Source: a virus
Direction: 5' to 3' (one strand)
Length of the DNA: 30,770 nt
Virus record (IMG/VR): IMGVR_UViG_3300025132_000020
Location: 1 to 30,770 of that record
A program made the position numbers and the translations under genes. The notes under the pieces are model-generated. The model was not told where the DNA came from. It was given only the letters and a program-made list of their open reading frames with translations, and did not search any database. This document shows positions 21,324-29,502 of the stretch, in pieces. Positions within the stretch are counted from its first letter, which is position 1, and each line of letters begins with the position of its first letter.

Positions 21324-23124
21324 GAGTATCGGAACATATACACCAATAGAGGATCTGAAAGAATGGGACAATAACCCAAGGCACAACGATCACGCTGTTG
21401 ATGAGGTTGCAAAATCAATCAAGCGCTTTGGTTTTGCTTCGCCCATCATAGCAAGGAAGGAAGACAACATGGTAATTGCTGGTCATACCCGACTAGCAGC
21501 GGCGCGCTCCTTGGGTCTTGACACTGTACCCGTTCGCTTTGTGGATCTTGACCCTACAGAGGCGCAGTTGCTTGCTTTGGCTGACAATAAGATCGGCGAG
21601 ATTGCAGAATGGGATCAGGATCTGCTCAGTGAGGTTTTGACGGATCTCAAAGATGAGGATCTAAGCGGTATCGGTTTCTCTGATGCTGAGCTTGAGGAGC
21701 TGATCGAAGAGGCCCAATTTGAGCCGCTGGACAATGTCATAGAGGGCGATCTTGAGGATCAGGACTGGGATCAAATGCCTGATCAATCGGTCAAGATCGC
21801 CAAAGCTGGCGGGGTTTATCAGATCGGCGGGCAACAGGTCGCATGCGGTGATTGCGTTGAGGTTATGCGCTCCTTGCCGGATAACAGTATTGACTCAATC
21901 GTTACAGATCCGCCGTACGGCATATCTTTCATGTCAAAAGACTTTGACAGTCCATCTAAGATGCTCGGCCAGATGAGCACAGGACACGAGCAAAGGGGCG
22001 CATTTGCTTATGGTGGGACTCATTCAAGAGGATACGCTGATAACGACAATGAGATCTTTCAAGCTTGGTCTGAACGTTGGCTCACTGAGGCTTTCAGGGT
22101 TTTGAAAGATGGTGGTCACATCATCGCATTTGCTGCTACGAGAACAGTCCACAGGTTAGCGGTTGCGGTTGAGGATGCAGGTTTTGAGATAAGAGATCAG
22201 CTTGGTTGGTGTTATTACTCTGGCTTTCCTAAGAGCATGGATATTTCTAAGCAGCTTGATAAAATGGCGGGGGCTGAGCGTGAGGTTATTGGATCAAAAA
22301 CAAATTGGGGAGAAGCAAGTCAAAGCACACCTAATTGCGCAAATGGATCATGGGATATAACAAAACCAGCCACCAAAGAAGCTCAATATTGGCAAGGTTG
22401 GGGAACTGCCTTAAAACCTGCTTATGAGCCTTGTGTGCTTGCTCGAAAACCAATCGCTGAGAAGAATGTTGCTAGTCAAGTTTTGAAGACTGGGACGGGG
22501 GCGATCAATATAGATGCTTGTCGGTTTGGTTATGGCGATCCTTGTTGGATAGGGCCTCAGAATGAAAATTTATCAAGACACAATAATTCATCTGATAATT
22601 ACAGCCCAACAAGCTACAGTCTAGCTCCAAACGAAAGAACCCTATATAACAGGTCTGAATTAGCGGGTGGTAGATGGCCCGCTAACCTCTACCAATGCCC
22701 GAAACCATCACGATCAGAGCGTGAGGAGGGACTGACAGATCTTGAGAGCGAAAGCTCAGCTGCTGTTGAATATCATGGGGAAAATTCTAAAGCTCTATCT
22801 TCACCAAGAGCAGGCGCGGGAAGAACAGCGGGTGAGGTTAAAAACTTTCACCCAACAGTCAAACCCGTCAATCTTATGAGATGGCTTATTCGTCTTGTGA
22901 CACCCGTTAACGGTCTTGTCTTAGAGCCTTTTCTTGGATCGGGGACTACTGGAGTGGCCTCAAGTCTTGAGGGGTTCAGATCGATCGGTATTGAGAGAGA
23001 ACCTGATTATGCTGATATTTGTTTGCAGCGGATCAAGAATGCTGAAGGTGTCGATATTGTAGAAATAGAGGCTTTAAAGATTGAGTGCTTAGAGGAGGAT
23101 GTATGTCTCGAAGAACAAAGCTAA
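21316..23124 (+). CDS. ParB-like domain fused to beta-class DNA (N6-adenine/N4-cytosine) methyltransferase
   Basis: 602 residues from ATG 21316 after GGAGGTGCTCC; a frame start at 21295 is less likely. Residues about 4-95 form a ParB/sulfiredoxin-like domain (KEWDNNPRHNDHAVDEVAKS, GHTRLAAARSLG, then ALADNKI). The methyltransferase part has motif IV DPPYG at 198-202 and, near the end, the AdoMet site FLGSGTTG at 539-546 with motif X HPTVKPVNLMRWL before it. Motif IV before motif I defines the beta order of CcrM-like enzymes. The target sequence cannot be read off. ParB-methyltransferase fusions are common in phages and may mark phage DNA against restriction. The end overlaps TerS by 22 bases. 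Confidence 0.88.
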   Translation: MGESIGTYTPIEDLKEWDNNPRHNDHAVDEVAKSIKRFGFASPIIARKEDNMVIAGHTRLAAARSLGLDTVPVRFVDLDPTEAQLLALADNKIGEIAEWDQDLLSEVLTDLKDEDLSGIGFSDAELEELIEEAQFEPLDNVIEGDLEDQDWDQMPDQSVKIAKAGGVYQIGGQQVACGDCVEVMRSLPDNSIDSIVTDPPYGISFMSKDFDSPSKMLGQMSTGHEQRGAFAYGGTHSRGYADNDNEIFQAWSERWLTEAFRVLKDGGHIIAFAATRTVHRLAVAVEDAGFEIRDQLGWCYYSGFPKSMDISKQLDKMAGAEREVIGSKTNWGEASQSTPNCANGSWDITKPATKEAQYWQGWGTALKPAYEPCVLARKPIAEKNVASQVLKTGTGAINIDACRFGYGDPCWIGPQNENLSRHNNSSDNYSPTSYSLAPNERTLYNRSELAGGRWPANLYQCPKPSRSEREEGLTDLESESSAAVEYHGENSKALSSPRAGAGRTAGEVKNFHPTVKPVNLMRWLIRLVTPVNGLVLEPFLGSGTTGVASSLEGFRSIGIEREPDYADICLQRIKNAEGVDIVEIEALKIECLEEDVCLEEQS

Positions 23125-23537
23125 ACCCACAAAGACAAGCAATGATCATCGAGGCGCTACAGCTGGGAATGACGATCGAGCTTGCGTCAAAGTATGCGGG
23201 TATTGAGCAGAAGACTTTCTATAACTGGATGAACAGAGGTCGACGTGAAGGTGAAGGAATCTACTTTCAGTTTTTACAAGCAATTGAAAAGGCAATCGCT
23301 AAGAGCGCTTTGGTCAATATGGCAATCATTCAGAAGGCCGCTAAGGAAGGAACATGGCAGGCTTCAGCTTGGATTATGGAGCGGCGGCACAAGTATCATG
23401 CAAAGCAAGAGCCGGAGGTTATCGTGCAGATTGACGCAAAAGAAGCGAGCATCACACAGCTGATCCAGCAGGTCAAAGAGACAGATCTAGAGCTTGAAAC
23501 CTTTATAGCTGATCCTGTGATCGATCTTGATGAATGA
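23103..23537 (+). CDS. terS: Terminase small subunit (TerS)
   Basis: 144 residues starting at ATG 23103 after AGAGGAGGATGT. An N-terminal helix-turn-helix (MIIEALQLGMTIELASKYAG, IEQKTFYNWMNRGRREGEG) is followed by an oligomerisation core (FLQAIEKAIAKSALVNMAII, WQASAWIMERRHK), the standard arrangement of small terminase subunits that recognise phage DNA and start packaging. The C-terminal tail is acidic (ETFIADPVIDLDE). The gene is followed by a 50-base gap and a moron cassette rather than directly by TerL. Confidence 0.85.
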   Translation: MSRRTKLNPQRQAMIIEALQLGMTIELASKYAGIEQKTFYNWMNRGRREGEGIYFQFLQAIEKAIAKSALVNMAIIQKAAKEGTWQASAWIMERRHKYHAKQEPEVIVQIDAKEASITQLIQQVKETDLELETFIADPVIDLDE

Positions 23538-23587
23538 GGACGGGCGGGCTTGTTGAAAAAATAGTTATACTTTTCTTTGCTATAAAC

Positions 23588-23615
23588 TTGCGGTTAATAG
23601 TGTACATGGTATTAT
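23588..23615 (+). promoter_or_regulatory. Sigma70-like promoter of the TerS-TerL cassette
   Basis: TATAAAC then -35 TTGCGG (23588-23593), 16-base spacer, -10 TATTAT (23610-23615). The 62 bases 23581-23642 match 5893-5832 on the - strand at 59 positions. Confidence 0.75.
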
Positions 23616-23647
23616 TAAAGTACAAACACCAAACAACGGGATCGAAA

Positions 23648-24214
23648 ATGAACACCAATTATCACACAGTAAAAATAGACAACAAGCGAGTAAGACTAAC
23701 AAGCATGGAATGCTCAGTATACAATGCTGTAAAAACACTTAGCGAATATGAAGAGTGTTATGCCCTACATCCAGAAGATATAATGCATGAAACAGGCATT
23801 AGCATGAAGCAGCTAAGAGGCGTTATATCTTCACTTGTTAAAAAAGAACTTGCTTATGTGGATGAGTTAATTTGTGGTCGAGGGGATTGGGTTATTCTTT
23901 GGGAGCCTAAAGAAGAGAACGAAGAAGAGGCCGACAAAGAGGAGTTAAGAATAGAAGAGCCCACCAAGGAAGAAGTAAGCGAAGACAATATAAAATTTTG
24001 CATCACTGCACTGTTAGAGGTTAGATGGCCCCGCAAGCCAATAACCTCTAAAGACGAATTTAAGAAGGCTCTTTATGAAGAAACAATGCCAATGTGTGAG
24101 GTTATGTTTGGACTTATTAGCCTTCCAGTACCCAGCCCCTCAGAGCTAGATAAGCTTTGGTGCCGAGAGTTTGCTTATCTATATAAAACTGAAGGCCTTT
24201 ATATTGTCGAATAA
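23648..24214 (+). CDS. Winged-helix accessory protein between TerS and TerL (moron)
   Basis: 188 residues from ATG 23648, the first start after the promoter; a frame start at 23534 would lie before it and is rejected. Residues 18-85 look like a winged helix (MECSVYNAVKTLSEYEECYA, DIMHETGISMKQLRGVISSL, then WVILWEP), similar to MarR-like or replication-type DNA-binding domains. Residues 88-112 are an acidic linker (KEENEEEADKEELRIEEPTK). The C-terminal 75 residues are unassigned. Codon use is richer in A and T than the adjacent terminase genes. Own promoter and terminator, both repeated around the small gene at 5556-5825, show it to be an inserted cassette. A regulatory or host-directed function is inferred. 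Confidence 0.75.
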   Translation: MNTNYHTVKIDNKRVRLTSMECSVYNAVKTLSEYEECYALHPEDIMHETGISMKQLRGVISSLVKKELAYVDELICGRGDWVILWEPKEENEEEADKEELRIEEPTKEEVSEDNIKFCITALLEVRWPRKPITSKDEFKKALYEETMPMCEVMFGLISLPVPSPSELDKLWCREFAYLYKTEGLYIVE

Positions 24215-24215
24215 C

Positions 24216-24260
24216 CAACCAAAGAAGATCGGCCCTGAAAAGGGCCTTTTTTCGTTTAGT
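24216..24260. repeat. 45-bp inverted repeat shared with 5509-5553
   Basis: Identical to the reverse complement of 5509-5553. Marks the 3' edge of the cassette between TerS and TerL. It includes bases on both sides of the terminator stem. Confidence 0.95.
24231..24252 (+). terminator. Rho-independent terminator of the cassette gene
   Basis: GGCCCTGAAAAGGGCC followed by TTTTTT, 17 bases after the stop of the cassette gene. It would separate the cassette from TerL, so TerL must be transcribed by read-through or from an unseen promoter. Confidence 0.85.
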
Positions 24261-24275
24261 GGGATATATTGTCTT

Positions 24276-25760
24276 ATGAGCACCACATCAGATCGAACAA
24301 AGCTGGAAGAGTCGCTAACAGTACGACAGGAGCTACTCGCCTATATAAAAGCTTATCCTTTGGCCGCTGGTCGGCTTTGGGAGCCTTTCTGCTGTCGTTG
24401 GGACGGGTTGAGCGATCAGAGCGACAGGTTGCGCGGTTGTGGGCGAAGAATGCAGCGTGTAGGGGCTGGACTGTATCGCTGTGATCATTGCGACATCACC
24501 GAAGAACGCACCTCTCAGAAAGAAGCAATCCGATCTTTAGCGGAAGAAGCCACACTGATCAGCGGAGGCAACAGATCCGGCAAGAGCCACATGGGCGCAC
24601 AGCTGGCGGTTGCATTTGCGGCGGGTAAAGATGAGCGCTGGGTTATGGACTGGATCACACTCAATGAGATCCCGCCTGAGCTTATTCCTGATCGACCTTC
24701 GACTGTGTGGTGTGGCTCTTTGAGCTACAAAGACGGGCTTGAATACATGCGGCCTAAATTGGATCTCTTCCTGCCGACGAACACAAAGCGAATCCGGTGG
24801 AACAGTCAAGATCGGGCTGTTGCCATTTTGCCCAACAAAGGGCGGATCGTGTCTATGTCTTGTGATGCAGGGCGTGAGGCTTTTCAGGGTGGATCCGTGT
24901 CGATGGTTTGGCTTGATGAGGAGCCGCCTGAGCCGGTCTTTGAGGAGTCAATACTGCGGACAGTGGATCAGCGGGGGAGGGTTATTGTGACTGCTACACC
25001 GCTCAAAGGCCTAAGCTGGATGTTTGATCGCTTTGTTGAGAAACCGCCAGCAGGCTTTGCACGTGTTCAGATCTCGGGGCTTGATAACCCCTACATTTCA
25101 AGCGTCAAAATGAGGCGTGCTGTTAGCCATCTGAGCGAAGAGGCGCAGCAGTCTAGGCTCTTTGGTGAGTTTGCAGCTCAAACTGGTCTTATCTATTCAG
25201 AGTTTAGACCAGATCGCCACATAACCAAGATCGAAGAGTTACCGGATCATTGGCGCAGGTTCCGATCGATTGACTTTGGAACCTCACACCCGTTTTGCTG
25301 CTTGTGGTTTGCTGAGGCTCCAGCTGGTTATCTTGCTTCTGATCCGGTGTTGATTGTCTATGATGAGCTGTACTGGACAGAAAAGACCACATTAGAGAGC
25401 GGCAGGGAGATCTTGAGGCGCTCAAAGGGGCAGGATTTTGATTGGACTGTGGCGGATCCTGAATCTAGAGATGGGAGGCTCACATTGGCGCGAGAACTTG
25501 ATCTGAGAACCTTGGCGGCGCCAAAGCATTTTGGAGTGGTGGAAGGGATCAATCAAGTCAAAGAATTTCTTGCTTCTGATCTTGAGGGCAAAGTGAGACT
25601 GCTTATAAAACCGAAATGCAAGAACTTAATCAAAGAGCTTAAGCTCTACAAGTGGGATCAGAAAAGCAAACAGGACAAACCAATCAAGAAATACGATCAT
25701 GCGCTTGATGCTTTGCGCTATCAGATCATGCAATACAAGCGATTTTTAGCTCACAGGTGA
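24276..25760 (+). CDS. terL: Terminase large subunit (TerL)
   Basis: 494 residues from ATG 24276; earlier starts in the frame overlap the terminator. ATPase motifs: Walker A GGNRSGKS at 97-104, Walker B VWLDEEP at 211-217, motif III ATP near TATPLKG. Nuclease motifs of the RNase H-like domain: D333 (SIDFG), D394/E396 (ADPES), and D474/D478 (DHALDALRY). A Cys-rich segment before Walker A (about 40-70; CCRWDGL, RCDHCD) may be a small zinc site. The enzyme powers DNA translocation into the prohead and cuts concatemers. Confidence 0.95.
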   Translation: MSTTSDRTKLEESLTVRQELLAYIKAYPLAAGRLWEPFCCRWDGLSDQSDRLRGCGRRMQRVGAGLYRCDHCDITEERTSQKEAIRSLAEEATLISGGNRSGKSHMGAQLAVAFAAGKDERWVMDWITLNEIPPELIPDRPSTVWCGSLSYKDGLEYMRPKLDLFLPTNTKRIRWNSQDRAVAILPNKGRIVSMSCDAGREAFQGGSVSMVWLDEEPPEPVFEESILRTVDQRGRVIVTATPLKGLSWMFDRFVEKPPAGFARVQISGLDNPYISSVKMRRAVSHLSEEAQQSRLFGEFAAQTGLIYSEFRPDRHITKIEELPDHWRRFRSIDFGTSHPFCCLWFAEAPAGYLASDPVLIVYDELYWTEKTTLESGREILRRSKGQDFDWTVADPESRDGRLTLARELDLRTLAAPKHFGVVEGINQVKEFLASDLEGKVRLLIKPKCKNLIKELKLYKWDQKSKQDKPIKKYDHALDALRYQIMQYKRFLAHR

Positions 25761-25762
25761 AC

Positions 25763-26530
25763 ATGAAAAAAACAAAACCATTAAAACCATTTTTTAAGTA
25801 TTACGGGAGCAAATGGAATCTAGCTAGATATTACCATTGCCCACAGTACAAATTGGTTATAGAACCATTTGCAGGCAGTGCTTGCTATGCCCTACATCAC
25901 TGGTCAAAGAATGTAATCCTCAACGATTTAGACGAGAATATATATCAGCTGTGGCATTACTTGATCAATGTTAAGGCCTCCGAGATTAAATCATTGCCCT
26001 ATTTGCAGCCTGATCAAACCGTTGACGATCTTAAAATTTGCAAAGAAGCTAAGATTTTAATCGGATTTTGGATCGGGTTTGCCTGTTCTGCTCCCAAGAA
26101 GACACAGTCTGAAACAGTAACCAAGGCCCAGATTAAACACCCAAACCAATGCCTAACATGGGCCGATCCAGCCAAGCAGAGAATAATTGAACAACTGCCG
26201 AAAATCAGACACTGGAAAATCACAAACAAAAACTATTATCAAATGAAAAACTACAAAGGCACATGGTTTATAGATCCGCCCTATGAGGTCAAAGGGAAAT
26301 ATTACAGAAAATCAAAAGTTGATTATGAGCGATTGTCTATCTGGGCTCAAGATAGGCGAGAGCAATACATTGTTTGTGAGAATAATGGCGCGCAATGGAT
26401 GAATTTTACACCTTTTAAAACAATGCACAACCAACACAGAAAAAACAGAGATGAAGTTGTGTGTAATTTTGGCTTTGGTACAAATACACAACAGATCACA
26501 ATCTGTGATATATTACGCTCAAAGAGGTGA
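25763..26530 (+). CDS. Dam-like (D12 class) DNA N6-adenine methyltransferase
   Basis: 255 residues from ATG 25763 (a GTG at 25757 is also possible). Motif X FFKYYGSKW at the N-terminus, motif I EPFAGSACYALHHW, NDLDE, and motif IV DPPYE at 171-175, in the alpha-class order of Dam/D12 methyltransferases. Composition is more AT-rich than the surrounding packaging genes. It is inserted between TerL and portal, genes that are normally adjacent, so it is probably an acquired moron. The genome has about three times the expected number of GATC sites by hand count, consistent with GATC specificity, but the target is not proven. Confidence 0.88.
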   Translation: MKKTKPLKPFFKYYGSKWNLARYYHCPQYKLVIEPFAGSACYALHHWSKNVILNDLDENIYQLWHYLINVKASEIKSLPYLQPDQTVDDLKICKEAKILIGFWIGFACSAPKKTQSETVTKAQIKHPNQCLTWADPAKQRIIEQLPKIRHWKITNKNYYQMKNYKGTWFIDPPYEVKGKYYRKSKVDYERLSIWAQDRREQYIVCENNGAQWMNFTPFKTMHNQHRKNRDEVVCNFGFGTNTQQITICDILRSKR

Positions 26531-26532
26531 TT

Positions 26533-28230
26533 ATGTCTGATCTAGAAAAGAGACAGGGTTATTTTGTTCGCTTGTGGGATGCGATCACGGGCAAGTCATA
26601 CGCTCAACCTGTAGCAAGACCCAAAGAAGAAAACAGGGGCGCTGCTTGGGCCGCCCCTGCTGGTGTTCGGCCTACTTACTCACAAGGCGCATCATTGGCC
26701 GCTTATGGTATTCATGGATACACACATGCCGCAGCTAAGCGAAGCGCTCAGGATCTTGCAGCACTGCCGATCAAGCTACTCAAAGGAAAGGGCGCAAACA
26801 CTGAAGAGATCGGGGAGTCTGATGTGCTCGACCTGCTCGATCAACCCAACAGCAAAGAAAGCGGTTTTATGTTTAGAGAGTCGCTACTCACTGATTTGAT
26901 GCTTGCGGGTAACTGTTACATTTTGCTCCTTGGGCCTCGTGATAACCGGCCTTTGTCGCTGGTTAGATTACATCCCGATGAGGTTAGGATCGTCACAGAT
27001 CCAAAGATGGGGATCACTGGATACGAACACAACAGCAGTGGATCTGTCGTTCTCTATCCTCCTGAGCGGGTGATCCACGGTAAGAACTACAGTTATGCAA
27101 AGGGCGCTCAGTCTGTCTATGGTTGCGGCGCTGTTGAGGCCCTAAGCAGGGAGATCGATGCGGATCTTAACGCTCAAAAGCTAGCATCAGATGCAAGTGC
27201 TAAGGGTCGACCTGATATTCTGCTCTACCCAAAAGAAGACGGGGACATTTGGCCCTCTGAAACAAGGCGACAAATTGCGGATCAGTACAGCGGGCTAGCT
27301 TCAGAAGGTGGTGCTCTTGTGCTCAGTGGACAGGTAGAAGTTAGAGAGCTTCAACTGTCACCACGTGAAATGGAATTCGAAGCATCGAGACGCATGGCCA
27401 GAGAGTCAATATCTGCGGTGATGGGTGTGCCGCCTACGATATTGGGCCTCCCTAGTGCAAATTATGCCCTTGGGCGACAACAAGCGATCAACTATTGGAC
27501 TGTTCAAATCAAGAAGGGTAAGCAGTTCGGCGAGCTGTTGACCTTGATCGCTCAACGCTTTAACCCTGATTACAGGATAGAGCACGATTACAGCGGGGTA
27601 GAAGCTTTGCAAAGCGTGAGAACAGAACAGCTCAACAGGGTGCAAATGCACATCCTCAACGGTATAGATCCACAAGCAGCATATGCCGCAGAAGGTCTTG
27701 ATTTTCCAAGCGTGCAACCTGATCCGGCCGACATCGGGCAGGAGGAAGATGAGAATGCCCGCCTGTTTGATCATCTGCTGATCGAGACTCGAATCTATGA
27801 TCCCGAATATGCAGATCTGGCAGTGAGCAAAGACGCAGGTAATCCACAGCAACAAAGCCACGAGGACATCAGGCGATCTGTTCTTGGTTCTCCTCCAAAT
27901 TGGGAGCGATACAGAGAAGCACATGCGCTCTATAATCCAGAGCAGGATCAAATGCTCGACGGTTATTTGTTGCTTATTGCAAGACGAGAAGACCCACAAG
28001 ACCCCACAAACGCAGCACCTGAAGAGGGGCGTCTTGTGGTCTATCAGGATCTGCTCAGCCGGGCCGTCGATCTCCTCAATGGCGCAGAGGGCAGGCTTGC
28101 AATCACTGAAGAAGAGCGTGAGCGGGCATATCGTGTGATCTCAAGATACTACGACAAGCTCGGGCAAGATGCTCCAGCTTTGTCGCCTGTTTACCTGAGT
28201 CTTCAACCGAAAAAAAAAATTCTGAGATAA
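26533..28230 (+). CDS. Portal protein
   Basis: 565 residues from ATG 26533 after AAAGAGGTGATT. HK97-type portal features: SLAAYGIHGYTHAAAKRSAQ, LDLLDQPNSKESGFMFRES, LTDLMLAGNCYILLLGP, LVRLHPDEVRIVTD, and the stem/wing region with ISAVMGVPPTILGLPSANYA. Residues about 440-550 form an additional domain (NWERYREAHALYNPEQDQML, GRLAITEEERERAYRVISRY) typical of phage head proteins and not of a plain portal. The end of the gene contains a run of ten A (28210-28219) just before the TAA; a -1 slip there would enter the following MuF frame. Confidence 0.9.
   Translation: MSDLEKRQGYFVRLWDAITGKSYAQPVARPKEENRGAAWAAPAGVRPTYSQGASLAAYGIHGYTHAAAKRSAQDLAALPIKLLKGKGANTEEIGESDVLDLLDQPNSKESGFMFRESLLTDLMLAGNCYILLLGPRDNRPLSLVRLHPDEVRIVTDPKMGITGYEHNSSGSVVLYPPERVIHGKNYSYAKGAQSVYGCGAVEALSREIDADLNAQKLASDASAKGRPDILLYPKEDGDIWPSETRRQIADQYSGLASEGGALVLSGQVEVRELQLSPREMEFEASRRMARESISAVMGVPPTILGLPSANYALGRQQAINYWTVQIKKGKQFGELLTLIAQRFNPDYRIEHDYSGVEALQSVRTEQLNRVQMHILNGIDPQAAYAAEGLDFPSVQPDPADIGQEEDENARLFDHLLIETRIYDPEYADLAVSKDAGNPQQQSHEDIRRSVLGSPPNWERYREAHALYNPEQDQMLDGYLLLIARREDPQDPTNAAPEEGRLVVYQDLLSRAVDLLNGAEGRLAITEEERERAYRVISRYYDKLGQDAPALSPVYLSLQPKKKILR
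28210..28219 (+). other. A10 slip site: probable -1 frameshift from portal to MuF
   Basis: The portal frame reads CCG AAA AAA AAA ATT CTG AGA TAA. Moving back one base gives CCG AAA AAA AAA AAT TCT GAG ATA and enters the MuF frame, which is open from 28122 to 29438. Any 3-base step within the A run permits tandem slippage with full re-pairing. A one-base homopolymer assembly error is the alternative. Confidence 0.6.
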
Positions 28231-28289
28231 CCAATTTCCCCAAGCGAGGCGACGATCTCAAGGTCAGCCTTAGAAGCTCACAATGGAAA

Positions 28290-29438
28290 TTGTTTGATCC
28301 TGCTTATGCGGCAAAGCTCAAAGAGGAGCACCCGAAGATCTGGCGGGCTGGTGGCAACATACGAGGCAATGACCAGTACAGAAGACTCACGCCAATAGTA
28401 AAGAACAACGGTGTCCCCACATCGGAATCAGAAGAGAACGCTATAAGGCTTAGAGAAGCTTGGATCGCTAGACATGAGGGCGACGGGGCACAATTCAGAG
28501 ACAAGGATCACCCGATCAATCTGTCTACCGTTGCGGGCCTTGTGGCTCAGGTCAAATGGTACGGGGTAAGCGTGATCGGTGAGAGTAGAATGAAGCAGGT
28601 TCTCAACGAGCTAAAGCGCAAACTCGACAAGGAGGATCGATCATTTACGCCAGAAGAGCGGGCGGACATGTGGCATGCTTGGGTTGAGCGATCACAGCGC
28701 AAAGCAGAAGAGGGTATTAAAAGGCGTGTAAATGGCTATTTAAGGGGCGCAAAGAGGCGCTTTGTGCGAATAGTCGAAGAGAACAGCGAGCAGGGCTTGC
28801 TTGATGTAGTACGGGCGCAGAAAGCGGAAGAGTTAAGACTGCTGAAACAAGGTTATCAGGGTGAGTTTGTTAAGTGGTTTATGCTCACAGGTAATGCAGA
28901 GCTGGATCGGGTCTTCCGAATTGCGGATGTGGCTAGACCGCTTGATCTGGTCTTCGGTCGTCGTGATCTTGCTGTGCAGCTGTCGAATAAAGCAGCAAAA
29001 GAAATGACGAACACCACGATCAGCAGTGTAGAGTCAATCATTCAGCGGGGCCTAACATCGGGCGCAAGTGTGCCAGATATAGCCGCAAGCCTTGCGCAAA
29101 TAACCGACGACCTAACCAAAAGCAGAATATTCTCAGACAGTAGAGCGTTAGCAATAGCAAGAACCGAAAGCACCAAAGCGCTCAATGCCTCAACGGATCA
29201 AGCCTATCGACAAGCAGCTACAGCAGGGATCAACATTCAAAAGCAGTGGCTCAGCTCAAGGGATGCAAAAGTGAGAGCGGCACACGCGGAGCTTGATGGT
29301 GTGGTCGTTGGAGTCAATGAGGAGTTTGAGAGCGAAGGATATACTAGCGCTTCACCGGCTAACTTCGGTGATCCGTCGCTCGATGTTAACTGCCGGTGCA
29401 CTATTATCCCCGTTATTGATGGTAAGACAGACCTGTAA
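28290..29438 (+). CDS. MuF-type phage head morphogenesis protein
   Basis: 382 residues if started at TTG 28290. The frame is open upstream to 28122 and encodes RGDDLKVSLRSSQWKLFDP before the TTG, a segment that looks conserved, so the product likely starts earlier through the portal frameshift. The N-terminal part (KIWRAGGNIRGNDQYRRLTP, IRLREAWIARHEG) and the C-terminal Mu gpF/SPP1 gp7-like domain (LAIARTESTKALNASTDQAY, SRDAKVRAAHAELDGVVVG, DVNCRCTIIPV) identify a minor head protein that is packed in the capsid with the portal. No ATG or GTG start is available in this frame between 28122 and 28290, and TTG 28290 has no strong ribosome site. Confidence 0.85.
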   Translation: MFDPAYAAKLKEEHPKIWRAGGNIRGNDQYRRLTPIVKNNGVPTSESEENAIRLREAWIARHEGDGAQFRDKDHPINLSTVAGLVAQVKWYGVSVIGESRMKQVLNELKRKLDKEDRSFTPEERADMWHAWVERSQRKAEEGIKRRVNGYLRGAKRRFVRIVEENSEQGLLDVVRAQKAEELRLLKQGYQGEFVKWFMLTGNAELDRVFRIADVARPLDLVFGRRDLAVQLSNKAAKEMTNTTISSVESIIQRGLTSGASVPDIAASLAQITDDLTKSRIFSDSRALAIARTESTKALNASTDQAYRQAATAGINIQKQWLSSRDAKVRAAHAELDGVVVGVNEEFESEGYTSASPANFGDPSLDVNCRCTIIPVIDGKTDL

Positions 29439-29502
29439 CAATACGACCAGACAGCGACAATCCTTCTCGACCCACTGCCCGATCGCATGTAAACAAATTT
29501 TA

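Noticed and set aside
23534-23647. Extended N-terminus of the TerS-TerL cassette gene with a hydrophobic stretch
   Set aside because: The extension reads through the promoter and leader that are repeated at 5.9 kb in front of an unrelated gene.
24171-24275. N-terminal extension of TerL
   Set aside because: It would translate the cassette gene end and the terminator; ATG 24276 is the first start after the terminator.
27406-27999. 197-residue - strand reading frame within the portal gene
   Set aside because: Antisense of a well-supported portal protein; no leader and no domain-like pattern.
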